A stretch of 64,000 bases of DNA from CAZGUH01 sp964529005 (GTDB taxonomy: Bacteria; Actinomycetota; Acidimicrobiia; Acidimicrobiales; Ilumatobacteraceae): positions 112,222 to 176,221 of the forward strand of contig CAZGUH010000002.1 of NCBI GenBank assembly GCA_964529005.1, read 5' to 3'. Below are positions 17,726 through 24,763 of this stretch, piece by piece (the stretch's first letter is position 1; every line of letters begins with the position of its first letter). The notes under the pieces are model-generated. The model saw nothing but the letters and a program-made list of their open reading frames with translations, had not been told where the DNA came from and made no database searches. The position numbers and the translations under genes are program-made.

Positions 17726-17968
17726 GTGGCGATCCTGCGGTTGTTCGCATCCGCTCGCGAAGCGGCGGGCACCGGGCGCGACGAAATGCCCGGCGCCACC
17801 GTCGGCGACGTCTTGTCGGCCGCCGTCGCCCGCTACGGCACGCCTTTCGCCGCGGTGCTCGACACATGCCGCATCTGGGTCAACGGAGAGAACGCCGACC
17901 AGGACACCGGCGTCGGACCACGCGACGAGGTGGCGGTGCTGCCACCCGTATCAGGAGGGGCAGCATGA
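17726..17968 (+). CDS. moaD: MoaD/ThiS family sulfur-carrier protein with two-residue C-terminal extension
   Basis: An 80-aa ubiquitin-like protein: VAILRLFASAREAAGTGRDE, then GATVGDVLSAAVARYG, WVNGENADQDTGVGPRDEVAVLPPVSGG. In molybdopterin synthase the C-terminal Gly-Gly is adenylated and thiocarboxylated. Here the pair is followed by Ala-Ala before the stop. The last codons double as the AGGAGG ribosome site of the next gene, whose ATG overlaps the stop (ATGA). No other molybdopterin gene is in the window, so it could also serve another sulfur-transfer pathway. Confidence 0.85.
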   Translation: MAILRLFASAREAAGTGRDEMPGATVGDVLSAAVARYGTPFAAVLDTCRIWVNGENADQDTGVGPRDEVAVLPPVSGGAA

Positions 17969-18456
17969 CCAACAAGCTCGTGCCGTCGGAGCTCGCGCTC
18001 GACGATCTCCGAACGAAGCGAGCGCAGCTCCAGGAGCAGGAGGACGCGGTCTCGTACGTGCGCCGGGTGGTGCAGGCACGCCTCGACCTCGTGCGCGCCG
18101 AGTCGGCCCGGCGCGGCGCCAAGGATCCGACGCCGATCACGCAGGAGCTGCCCGTCATCCTCAGCCAGCACCTCACCGGCGGGCCGGCCCGCCCGCCGCG
18201 CCCGGCGCTCGACTTCAGCGACCACCCGCTGGCGGTCGAACTCGACGAGCTCTGCGCCCGTTTGGGGGAGGCTCGGCTGCCCGAGCTCACCGACGACGAG
18301 CTGGCCACGCTCGGCCAGGAGCTCAGCGCGTTCGAGCAACGGCGCAGCGCCGAGCGCAAGGAGCTGTTCGCACAGATCGACGAGCTCAGCGACGAGCTCG
18401 TGCGCCGCTACCGCGACGGCGAAGCCGACGTCGACGGCCTGCTCGCCGACGACTGA
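17965..18456 (+). CDS. RsiG-like anti-sigma factor with c-di-GMP-binding motifs
   Basis: A 163-aa helical protein. The first long helix carries EDAVSYVRRVVQARLD (residues 26-41), an exact match to E-x3-S-x2-R-x3-Q-x3-D. That is the c-di-GMP signature of Streptomyces RsiG, the anti-sigma factor of WhiG. The second helix carries the same pattern at residues 124-139 (E124, S128, R131, D139) but with Phe135 in place of Gln. The linker between the helices is Pro/Gly-rich. The ATG at 17965 overlaps moaD by 4 bp and has an AGGAGG site. No sigma factor of the WhiG/FliA type is in the window, so the target is unknown. An XRE regulator follows 27 bp downstream. Confidence 0.85.
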   Translation: MTNKLVPSELALDDLRTKRAQLQEQEDAVSYVRRVVQARLDLVRAESARRGAKDPTPITQELPVILSQHLTGGPARPPRPALDFSDHPLAVELDELCARLGEARLPELTDDELATLGQELSAFEQRRSAERKELFAQIDELSDELVRRYRDGEADVDGLLADD

Positions 18457-18483
18457 TCCACCCCGGCACGGCAACATGGGCGC

Positions 18484-18828
18484 GTGATCGAACGTCGCCT
18501 GGCCGACTTGGGAGCTTTCATCCGCGCCCAGCGCGAGCTGACGCGCACGTCGGTGCGCCGTCTCGCCGAGATGGCCGACGTCTCCAACACCTACCTCTCG
18601 CAGATCGAGCGCGGCCTGCGCCGACCCTCGGCAGAGATCCTCCAGCAGATCGCCCGCGCTCTGAAGATCAGCGTCGAGACGCTGTACGTGCACGCCGGCA
18701 TCCTGGCCGACGACCGCGACGACGTGCCGGGTGTGCGCGAGGCTGTCGGCCGCGACCCGCTGCTCACGTCCGAGCAGAAGCGCGCCCTGCTCGAGGTCTA
18801 CGAGAGCTTCGTCCGCGCCGCCCGCTGA
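18484..18828 (+). CDS. XRE-family helix-turn-helix regulator
   Basis: A 114-aa DNA-binding protein. The N-terminal HTH_XRE domain reads LGAFIRAQRELTRTSVRRLAEMADVSNTY, then LSQIERGLRRPSAEILQQIARALKIS. The C-terminal part (RDPLLTSEQKRALLEVYESFVRA) resembles the actinobacterial group next to mshA or hbhA in mycobacteria (Rv0474-like). The GTG at 18484 has no strong ribosome site. The position right after the RsiG-like gene suggests co-expression. Confidence 0.88.
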   Translation: MIERRLADLGAFIRAQRELTRTSVRRLAEMADVSNTYLSQIERGLRRPSAEILQQIARALKISVETLYVHAGILADDRDDVPGVREAVGRDPLLTSEQKRALLEVYESFVRAAR

Positions 18829-18873
18829 GCCCGCGCCTCGAATGTTGATCGGGTCAGTAGGGTATGCGCCATC

Positions 18874-20094
18874 GTGCAACGGCTCGCGGTGCTCTCGTTC
18901 CATACCTCGCCCCTCGTCCAACCGGGTTCCGGCGACAGCGGCGGCATGAACGTCTACGTCCGCGAGTTGGTGTCGTCGCTCGCGCAGTCCGGCGTTGAGT
19001 GCACCACCTACACCAGGGCGACCTCCAGCCAGCTGCCACCGGTGGTGCAGATCGAGCCCAACCACCGCGTCGTCCACATCGACGCCGGGCCCTACGACCT
19101 GCCCAAGGAGAAGCTGCCGTCGGTCGTCGACGAGTTCGGCGACGCGGTCATCGCGCACCTGCGCGCCGGACCGGGCGCGGACGTCGTGCACGCCAACTAC
19201 TGGCTGTCGGGTCTGGTCGCCCACCGGCTGAAGCACGAGCTCGATCTGCCGTTCGTGTCCACGTTCCACACCCTCGCCCGGGTGAAGGCCGAGGGCGGCG
19301 ATCCCGAGCCGGTGTGGCGCGAGCGCGCCGAGACGGAGATCATCACGTGCGCCGACGCGATCTGCGTCAGCTGCAGCGAAGAGGAGCGCCAGTTCCGCCG
19401 GCTCTACGGCGATCCCGCGGGACGCATCGAGATCGTCGCCCCCGGGGTCGAGCACGCGTTCTTCGCCCCCGGTGAGCGCAGCGGCGCCCGCACCGCGCTG
19501 GGGCTCGACGACCGGCCCGTGCTGCTGTTCGTCGGCCGCATCCAACCGCTCAAGGGCCCCGACGTCGCCATCCGGGCGCTGGCCCACCTCCACGACCTCG
19601 GCCGGCGCGACGCGTCGCTGCTGATCGTCGGCGGCGCCAGCGGCGCCGACGGCGACAGCGAGGACGCGCGCATCCGTGAGCTCGTCGCCGAACTCGGCGT
19701 CGACGACGACGTGCGATTCATCGACCCGCAGCCCCATCACATCCTGTCGACGTACTACCGCGCGGCCGACGTGGTCGTCGTCCCCAGCCGCAGCGAGAGC
19801 TTCGGCCTCGTCGCTCTGGAAGCGGCCGCCTGCGGCATCCCGGTGGTGGCGAGCGCGGTCGGTGGACTGCTGACGCTCGTCGACGACGGCGACACCGGCT
19901 TCCTCGTCCCCGAACGCGATCCCCGCCTGTTCGCCCGCGCGATCGCCGACATCCTCGACGATCCCGATCGGGCGCGCGTGATGGGTGTGCGGGCAGCCGA
20001 GCGGGCGAAGCGGTACACCTGGGGCTTCGCCGCAGCACGCCTGCGCCGCCTGTACGGCGACCTCACGGCGCGCTCGCTCGTCGCCTGCTCCTGA
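18874..20094 (+). CDS. mshA: D-inositol-3-phosphate glycosyltransferase (mycothiol biosynthesis)
   Basis: A 406-aa GT4-family glycosyltransferase. The N-terminal donor-fold loop GSGDSGGMNVYVREL is typical of MshA, which joins UDP-GlcNAc to inositol-3-phosphate as the first step of mycothiol synthesis. The C-terminal lobe has VGRIQPLKGPDVAIRAL and SRSESFGLVALEAAACGIPVV (E-x7-E motif). The GTG start follows TAGGGT (18858-18863). It is followed by a YbjN-domain gene, the same order as Rv0486-Rv0487 in mycobacteria, which strengthens the mshA call. Confidence 0.9.
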   Translation: MQRLAVLSFHTSPLVQPGSGDSGGMNVYVRELVSSLAQSGVECTTYTRATSSQLPPVVQIEPNHRVVHIDAGPYDLPKEKLPSVVDEFGDAVIAHLRAGPGADVVHANYWLSGLVAHRLKHELDLPFVSTFHTLARVKAEGGDPEPVWRERAETEIITCADAICVSCSEEERQFRRLYGDPAGRIEIVAPGVEHAFFAPGERSGARTALGLDDRPVLLFVGRIQPLKGPDVAIRALAHLHDLGRRDASLLIVGGASGADGDSEDARIRELVAELGVDDDVRFIDPQPHHILSTYYRAADVVVVPSRSESFGLVALEAAACGIPVVASAVGGLLTLVDDGDTGFLVPERDPRLFARAIADILDDPDRARVMGVRAAERAKRYTWGFAAARLRRLYGDLTARSLVACS

Positions 20095-20127
20095 CCCCTC
20101 ACCCGGCGATCCCTAGGCTGCGCATCG

Positions 20128-20607
20128 GTGACCGACCTCTTCGACGACAGCGCACTGGCGATCCTGGAACGCCGCATCGACGAGTGGCTGGCGGCGTTCG
20201 CGGCCAGCTCCGGCGGCGTGGTCGCCGCGATCGATCGTGCCGCGCCGGGCGACGTGCCGGGCGGCGAGCCGCGGTGGTACGTGCGCATGCGCGGCGAGGA
20301 GAAGGACTTCACGACCGTGTGGTTGACCCTCGGCCAGCGCACCCTGCGCTACGAGACCTACGTGATGCCGGCCCCCGAGGAGAACGTCGCCGAGCTGCAC
20401 GAGAACCTGCTGCGACGCAACGACCGCCTGATCGGCGCGCACTTCTCGATCGGGGCAGAGGATGCCGTGTACCTGCGCGGCGAAGCCGCCAACAGCTCGC
20501 TGTCGGAGGGTGAGCTGGACCGGATCGTCGGCTCGCTGTACGCCTACGTCGAGCAGTGCTTCCAGCCGCTGCTGCGCATCGGCTTCGCCAGCCGGTTCAG
20601 TCGCTGA
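20128..20607 (+). CDS. YbjN-domain protein
   Basis: A 159-aa protein of the YbjN/CesT-like fold (type III secretion chaperone-like). Recognisable parts are WYVRMRGEEKDFTTVWLTLGQRTLRYETYVMPAPEENVAELHENLLRRN and the C-terminal VYLRGEAANSSLSEGELDRIVGSLYAYVEQCF. The function is unknown. It is conserved downstream of mshA in actinobacteria. The GTG start has TAGGCT (20114-20119) 8 nt upstream. It overlaps the convergent lipoprotein gene by 11 bp. Confidence 0.87.
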   Translation: MTDLFDDSALAILERRIDEWLAAFAASSGGVVAAIDRAAPGDVPGGEPRWYVRMRGEEKDFTTVWLTLGQRTLRYETYVMPAPEENVAELHENLLRRNDRLIGAHFSIGAEDAVYLRGEAANSSLSEGELDRIVGSLYAYVEQCFQPLLRIGFASRFSR

Positions 20608-21694
20608 CCAGCAGGGCGAGGTCGCGGGTGAAGAACAGGCGTGGCCACAGGCTGGGCCGCTGCGGCTCGGCGGTGATCGTCACGGTCGCGCCCTCGACGG
20701 TCACCTCGCCGAGCTGGAGCAGCTCATCGAGCGGCTGGAAGGTGCTGGCGACGACGGAGTCCTCCCACCCGTCCTCGATCTGCTCGGCGGCCTCGGTGGC
20801 ATCGTCCTCGTCGCCGAAGATCAGCACGATGACGACGTCCGGCTCGTCGGCGTCGTCGGTCGGCGCGGCGCCGATGGCCCACGCGTCGTAGCGCGGCAGC
20901 GGGTCGAGCTGCTCCACGATCTCCTCGAGGTTCGCTCCCGACGCCGCCAGCACGTCGTCGACGCGCAGGGCGCCGCGGGAGATGAACCCTCCGGTGGCGT
21001 CGACGCGATCGAGGGCGCGGGCGGCCGCGAGGACCTCCTCGTCGTCGGCGGCCACGTCGTCGCCGTCGAGCGCCTCGATGCCCTCGTCGAGGGCCTCGTC
21101 GGTGCGGGTGACGACCAGGATGTCGTCCCGCAGGAACAGTCGAAGGCTCTCGCCGAGCGGCCGAGCCGGCGTGGGCTCCCCGACGGCGATCGCTCCGCTC
21201 TCGCCGATCTCCCACACCAGACCGCCGTCGCGCTCGTCCGGCTCGCCGATCGCATCCGTGATCGCCTCGGCGTCGAACGCGCCCTGCATCACGGTGACGA
21301 CGTCGGGCGGCGCCCCCGTCTCGACGTACGCGGTGACGTCGGTGAGGTCCCAGCCGAGCTCGTCGGCGAACTCGCCGTGCTGTAGGAGACGATTCGGCTG
21401 CGACACGTTCGGCGGCAGGACGAGCGGGGCCTGGTCCGGGCCGAACACGTCGAGGACCACGTCGACGAACTCGTCGTCGTCGGCGTCGGGCAGCTCGACG
21501 CCGAGCAGCTCGAAAGCCCGGGTGAGATCGCCGAACTGCATGTACCCCGAGCGCTCCACCTGCGGCGCGCGCCGCACGAGCCGTGCCGCCGCGCCGCCGT
21601 CGTCGGAGCCGGAGTCCGAGCACCCGGCCGCGAGCAGCGTCGCAGCGAGACCGGCCACGAGGCCGGCAAGGGGAGGGATCGACAGGGAGCGCAT
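20597..21694 (-). CDS. Secreted lipoprotein of unknown function
   Basis: A 365-aa protein starting MRSLSIPPLAGLVAGLAATL with lipobox LAAGC (Cys25), so it should be lipid-anchored outside the membrane. The mature part is rich in Asp/Glu and repeats alpha-beta segments (GYMQFGDLTRAFELLGVE, LFLRDDILVVTRTDEALDEGI), with no recognised domain. The start ATG at 21694 has TAGCTT (minus strand, 21702-21707) 7 nt upstream. The longer upstream frame is disregarded. Confidence 0.82.
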   Translation of the reverse strand: MRSLSIPPLAGLVAGLAATLLAAGCSDSGSDDGGAAARLVRRAPQVERSGYMQFGDLTRAFELLGVELPDADDDEFVDVVLDVFGPDQAPLVLPPNVSQPNRLLQHGEFADELGWDLTDVTAYVETGAPPDVVTVMQGAFDAEAITDAIGEPDERDGGLVWEIGESGAIAVGEPTPARPLGESLRLFLRDDILVVTRTDEALDEGIEALDGDDVAADDEEVLAAARALDRVDATGGFISRGALRVDDVLAASGANLEEIVEQLDPLPRYDAWAIGAAPTDDADEPDVVIVLIFGDEDDATEAAEQIEDGWEDSVVASTFQPLDELLQLGEVTVEGATVTITAEPQRPSLWPRLFFTRDLALLVSD

Positions 21695-21894
21695 CCGGGC
21701 GAAGCTACCCGGCCGCCGCTTCCGCCACCGCGGACGCCGTGCACTCATTGCTCTGCGCCCGGGTGAGCGGCGTCGGGGAAGTCGACGAACCGCTCGCTCG
21801 GGCACGCGGCTGGAGGTCAGGTCCCGGCGCTCGCCCGCCACATAACCTGCGCTCTCATGATCACCAACATCGAGCGCCGCACCGGGTGGGCGGC

Positions 21895-22698
21895 GTGAGC
21901 GCCGTCCGCCTCGCCATCATCGGCGGCGGCAACATGGGCGCCGCCCTTCTCGGAGGGCTGGTGGCCGCCACGTGGGCGCCCGCCTCCGAGATCGCCGTCG
22001 TCGAGGTCGCCGCCGCCCAGCGCGAGCGCCTCGGCATCGACTACCCCGGCGTCTCGATCGTCGCCGAGGTCCCGCGCTGCGAGGCCGCCGTCGTCGCGGT
22101 GAAACCCGCCGACGCTCCGGCTGCCACGACGGCAGCCGTGGCCGCGGGCGCCCGCCGCATCCTGTCGATCGCGGCCGGCGTCAGGATCGCCACGATCGAG
22201 CAGGCCGCCGCGACCGCACAGGCCGCCGAGCCGGTCGCCGTCGTGCGCGCCATGCCCAACACCCCTGCGCTGGTGCGCCAAGGCGCGGCGGCGATCGCCG
22301 GGGGCGCCAGCGCGACGGCCGACGACCTCGAATGGGCCGCCGGCATCCTGCGCGCCGTGGGGACGGTGGCGCAGGTGTCGGAGGCGCAGCTCGACGCGGT
22401 CACCGGCTTGGCGGGCAGCGGCCCGGCCTACGTCTTCCTGATCGCCGAGGCGCTGACCGACGCCGGGGTGTTGAACGGCTTGGCGCGCCCCGTGGCCGAA
22501 CAGCTCGTCGCCCAACTGCTCCTCGGGTCGGCCGCCCTGTTGTCCGAGCGCGGCAACGCCCCCGCGTTGCGCGCGATGGTCACCTCGCCGGGTGGCACCA
22601 CTGCTGCGGGCCTGACAGTTCTCGAACGGCACGCTGTCCGGGCTGCGCTGATCGACGCCGTCACCGCGGCGACCGAGCGAAGCCGTGAGCTGGGGTGA
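21895..22698 (+). CDS. proC: Pyrroline-5-carboxylate reductase
   Basis: The last step of proline synthesis, NAD(P)H-dependent, 267 aa. The Rossmann loop GGGNMGAALLGGL is at residues 10-22. The dimerisation domain contains the family signature near TGLAGSGPAYVFLIAEALTD and ends with MVTSPGGTTAAGLTVLE. The GTG at 21895 (VSAVRLAIIGGG) was chosen because it leaves the usual short N terminus; a GTG 9 nt upstream is an alternative. It stands in the same mshA-proC-hemA order seen in mycobacteria. Confidence 0.93.
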   Translation: MSAVRLAIIGGGNMGAALLGGLVAATWAPASEIAVVEVAAAQRERLGIDYPGVSIVAEVPRCEAAVVAVKPADAPAATTAAVAAGARRILSIAAGVRIATIEQAAATAQAAEPVAVVRAMPNTPALVRQGAAAIAGGASATADDLEWAAGILRAVGTVAQVSEAQLDAVTGLAGSGPAYVFLIAEALTDAGVLNGLARPVAEQLVAQLLLGSAALLSERGNAPALRAMVTSPGGTTAAGLTVLERHAVRAALIDAVTAATERSRELG

Positions 22699-22799
22699 TG
22701 TAACCCGATACGCCGCGCGTAGCACGTCGGCATCCCCCAGACGCGGAATTTCTCGGCGTGACTCTTTTCTCACGGCCGTGGTTCTCTGTAGTCTGCACC

Positions 22800-22815
22800 T
22801 AGGTCATTTGACCTC
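22800..22815. promoter_or_regulatory. Palindrome TAGGTCATTTGACCTC
   Basis: Six-bp arms AGGTCA and TGACCT around TT. The same architecture, TAGGTCGTTCGACCTA, occurs at 40600-40615 upstream of the Tad operon. It begins 5 nt after a TANNNT hexamer, so it could be an operator at a transcription start or the first stem of an RNA. Confidence 0.5.
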
Positions 22816-22861
22816 GGGTGACGTCCACCGCCACCCGGAGACGCGCCCTCCGGGGCTGCGC

Positions 22862-22906
22862 CGAAACGGGCTGGTGCCATCGGGGGGTTGGCATCGGCCC
22901 GTTTCG
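22862..22906 (+). terminator. Long hairpin, terminator-like
   Basis: Ten perfect base pairs (CGAAACGGGC 22862-22871 with GCCCGTTTCG 22897-22906) continue through two wobble pairs into GTGCCA-type pairs. This makes an 18-bp stem with a 9-nt G-rich loop. It is followed by CTTTCTCC, a weak U-tract. It could end a short RNA starting near 22800 or insulate the SAM hydrolase gene. Confidence 0.55.
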
Positions 22907-22945
22907 CTTTCTCCGGCTCGCACAGCCGACCCGTAGGGTGAGCGC

Positions 22946-23830
22946 GTGGCCCGCCGCTACGAGACGATCTCGTTCCTCACCGACTATGGCCTGGTCGACG
23001 AGTTCGTCGGGGTGTGCAAAGCCGTCATCCGCGACGTCGCGCCGCACGCCGCTGTCATCGATCTGACCCACGGCATCCGTCCGTTCGACGTGCGCGCCGG
23101 CGCCCTGGCCCTCGCTCGGTGCGTCAGCTACGTCCCCGACGGGGTGATCCTCGCCGTCGTCGATCCGGCGGTCGGCACAGAGCGGCGCGCGGTGGCGATC
23201 GAGGTCGCCGGCGGCAACGGTGTGTTCGTCGGCCCCGACAACGGCCTGCTCGCCCCCGCGGTCGCGATGGCGGGCGGAGCGGAACGCGCCGTCGTGTTGA
23301 CCAACACCGACTACCACCTCGCCGCAGTGGGCACGACGTTCGCCGGCCGCGACGTGTTCGCGCCCGCCGCCGCCCACCTCTGCAACGGTGTCGACCTCTC
23401 CGAGCTGGGCGAGCCGGTCGACCCGGCGGCGCTGATGCCCGGCATGGTTCCGCTGCCACGTGAGGAGAACGGCGCCCTCGTCGCCGAGGTGCTGTGGGTC
23501 GACCGCTTCGGAAACTGCCAGCTGAACGTCGGTCCCGGCGACGTCGAGGAGTGGGGCGAGACGTTGCTGGTCGAGATCGTCGACGCCGTCAGCGGTCAGC
23601 CGTCCGTCCGCGCCGCCCGCCGCGTCGGGACCTTCGCCGAGATCGGGTCTGGCTCCGTAGGTCTGGTGGTCGACAGCAGCGGCCTGCTGGCGCTCGCGCT
23701 CGACCAGCGCAACGCTGCGGAGGAGCTCGGCCTCACCGGCGGCACCGGCGTCGTGCTGCGTCGCGTCGACCCCAGCGATGCGCCCGTGACCCCCGCGGTG
23801 ACCGCGAGCGTGCAGCTGCGCCGCCGGTAG
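22946..23830 (+). CDS. S-adenosyl-L-methionine hydrolase (SAM hydroxide adenosyltransferase, DUF62)
   Basis: A 294-aa member of the DUF62/duf-62 family, which hydrolyses SAM to adenosine and methionine using water (related to fluorinase). Family blocks are SFLTDYGLVDEFVGVCKAVI, HGIRPFDVRAGA, VVDPAVGTERRAVAIE, VGPDNGLLAPA and WVDRFGNCQLNV. The GTG start lies 6 nt after TAGGGT (22934-22939), so it has its own leaderless-type promoter downstream of the hairpin at 22862-22906. The physiological need for SAM cleavage is unclear. Confidence 0.92.
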   Translation: MARRYETISFLTDYGLVDEFVGVCKAVIRDVAPHAAVIDLTHGIRPFDVRAGALALARCVSYVPDGVILAVVDPAVGTERRAVAIEVAGGNGVFVGPDNGLLAPAVAMAGGAERAVVLTNTDYHLAAVGTTFAGRDVFAPAAAHLCNGVDLSELGEPVDPAALMPGMVPLPREENGALVAEVLWVDRFGNCQLNVGPGDVEEWGETLLVEIVDAVSGQPSVRAARRVGTFAEIGSGSVGLVVDSSGLLALALDQRNAAEELGLTGGTGVVLRRVDPSDAPVTPAVTASVQLRRR

Positions 23831-23833
23831 GTT
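23828..23833 (+). promoter_or_regulatory. Leaderless-type -10 hexamer for the 27-aa membrane peptide
   Basis: TAGGTT overlaps the stop codon of the SAM hydrolase gene and ends 7 nt before the ATG at 23841. The spacing equals that of recognised genes in the window. Confidence 0.45.
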
Positions 23834-23840
23834 CTGATCG

Positions 23841-23924
23841 ATGCGCCCCGCGACGACCCTCACTCTCGGCCTGCTGTTGTTGGCGATCCTGGTCGCGGGA
23901 ACGATCTCGCTGCTGCGGCTCTGA
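23841..23924 (+). CDS. 27-aa single-span membrane peptide
   Basis: A short frame encoding MRPATTLTLGLLLLAILVAG then TISLLRL. It has a basic N terminus and one hydrophobic helix of about 18 residues. It lies 10 bp after the SAM hydrolase gene, with TAGGTT (23828-23833) 7 nt before its ATG, the same placement seen at known genes. It is too short for statistical support. The promoter spacing and the clean membrane-helix composition are the evidence. Confidence 0.5.
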   Translation: MRPATTLTLGLLLLAILVAGTISLLRL

Positions 23925-23994
23925 TCGGAACGGGTTTTCACCGGCTCCGGCGCCCCGCGTGACGAAGAACCGCCGCCCGGACCCGCTCGCAGCT

Positions 23995-24023
23995 TTGTGA
24001 ACACGTGCACGAATGCCTAACGT
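23995..24023 (+). promoter_or_regulatory. rex promoter with Rex operator
   Basis: TTGTGA (23995-24000) and TAACGT (24018-24023) are spaced 17 bp apart, a good -35/-10 pair. The sequence TGTGAACACGTGCACG (23996-24011) matches 13 of 16 positions of the Streptomyces Rex operator TGTGAACGCGTTCACA. It overlaps the -35 box and spacer, so Rex would block its own promoter. The predicted start site is only a few nt before the rex ATG. Confidence 0.75.
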
Positions 24024-24034
24024 CTGGGCTGGAT

Positions 24035-24730
24035 ATGCCCGCTGAACGCCCTCGTCGTCGGATCCCGGAAGCCACGGTGGCACGGCTCCCCATCTACCTC
24101 CGGATCCTGGGTGAGCAGGCGGACGACAACGTCGACAGCATCTCCTCGGACCGGCTGGCCGAGATGGCCGGCGTCAACGCCGCCAAGGTCCGCAAGGACC
24201 TGAGCTACCTCGGCAGCTACGGCACCCGCGGCGTGGGCTACGAGGTCGCCTTCCTCGTGTACCAGATCCGCCGCGAGCTCGGTCTGACCCACGACTGGCC
24301 GGTCGTCATCGTCGGCGCCGGCAACCTCGGTCAAGCTCTCGCCAACTACGGCGGTTTCGGCGAGCGCGGCTTCCCCGTGACAGGCGTCGTCGACAACGAT
24401 CCGGCCAAGGTCGGCACGGTGATCGGCGGCGTTCGCGTCCGCCACATCGACGAGCTGGCGCAGCTCGTCCAGGCACGCCGCGTGTCGATCGGCGCGATCG
24501 CCACCCCCGCGGCGTCGGCGCAGGACGCCGCGGATCGGCTCGTGCACGCTGGTGTCACGAGCATCCTCAACTTCGCTCCGGTGGTGCTGTCGGTGCCCCG
24601 AGCCGTCACAGTCCGCAAGGTCGATCTCGCCGTCGAGATGCAGATCCTCAGCTACTACGAGCAACGGCGCACCGCCGGGGGCCTTCACGCAGTCTCGACT
24701 GCGGACGGTTCGCGCACCGCGACCGCGTAG
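24035..24730 (+). CDS. rex: Redox-sensing transcriptional repressor Rex
   Basis: A 231-aa repressor that senses the NADH/NAD ratio. The N-terminal winged helix includes KVRKDLSYLGSYGTRGVGY (51-69). The Rossmann domain loop GAGNLGQAL begins at 94, and GAIATPAASAQDAADRLV lies in the C-terminal half. The start ATG 24035 (MPAERPRRRIPEATVARLP) fits the family; an upstream GTG would lie inside the operator. It heads the rex-hemA-hemC-hemD cluster, the arrangement known in Streptomyces, with a Rex site in its own promoter. Confidence 0.95.
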   Translation: MPAERPRRRIPEATVARLPIYLRILGEQADDNVDSISSDRLAEMAGVNAAKVRKDLSYLGSYGTRGVGYEVAFLVYQIRRELGLTHDWPVVIVGAGNLGQALANYGGFGERGFPVTGVVDNDPAKVGTVIGGVRVRHIDELAQLVQARRVSIGAIATPAASAQDAADRLVHAGVTSILNFAPVVLSVPRAVTVRKVDLAVEMQILSYYEQRRTAGGLHAVSTADGSRTATA

Positions 24731-24763
24731 GGTGCAGTCAGAACGAAAGGGGACGCGCGCGCC

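Larger units (their letters stand above)
22699..22945. other. Intergenic region between proC and the SAM hydrolase gene
   Basis: The largest structured non-coding gap here, 247 bp. It contains a TANNNT hexamer (TAGTCT, 22789-22794), a palindrome (22800-22815), a hairpin with arms CCCGGAG/CTCCGGG (22834-22854), an 18-bp hairpin (22862-22906) and the -10 of the next gene (22934-22939). I see no convincing open reading frame in it. Confidence 0.6.

Noticed and set aside
17833..19740. 635-aa open frame antisense to the RsiG-like, XRE and mshA genes
   Set aside because: Shadow of three recognised genes, with low-complexity composition and no motif.
22800..22915. Intergenic element considered as a SAM, c-di-GMP, cobalamin or SRP RNA
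   Set aside because: None of the conserved cores that I know could be aligned. It is left as an unassigned structured region.
22685..22936. 83-codon frame across the 22.8-kb intergenic element
   Set aside because: It starts inside proC, crosses the hairpins and has no ribosome site or promoter spacing. The DNA looks structural rather than coding.
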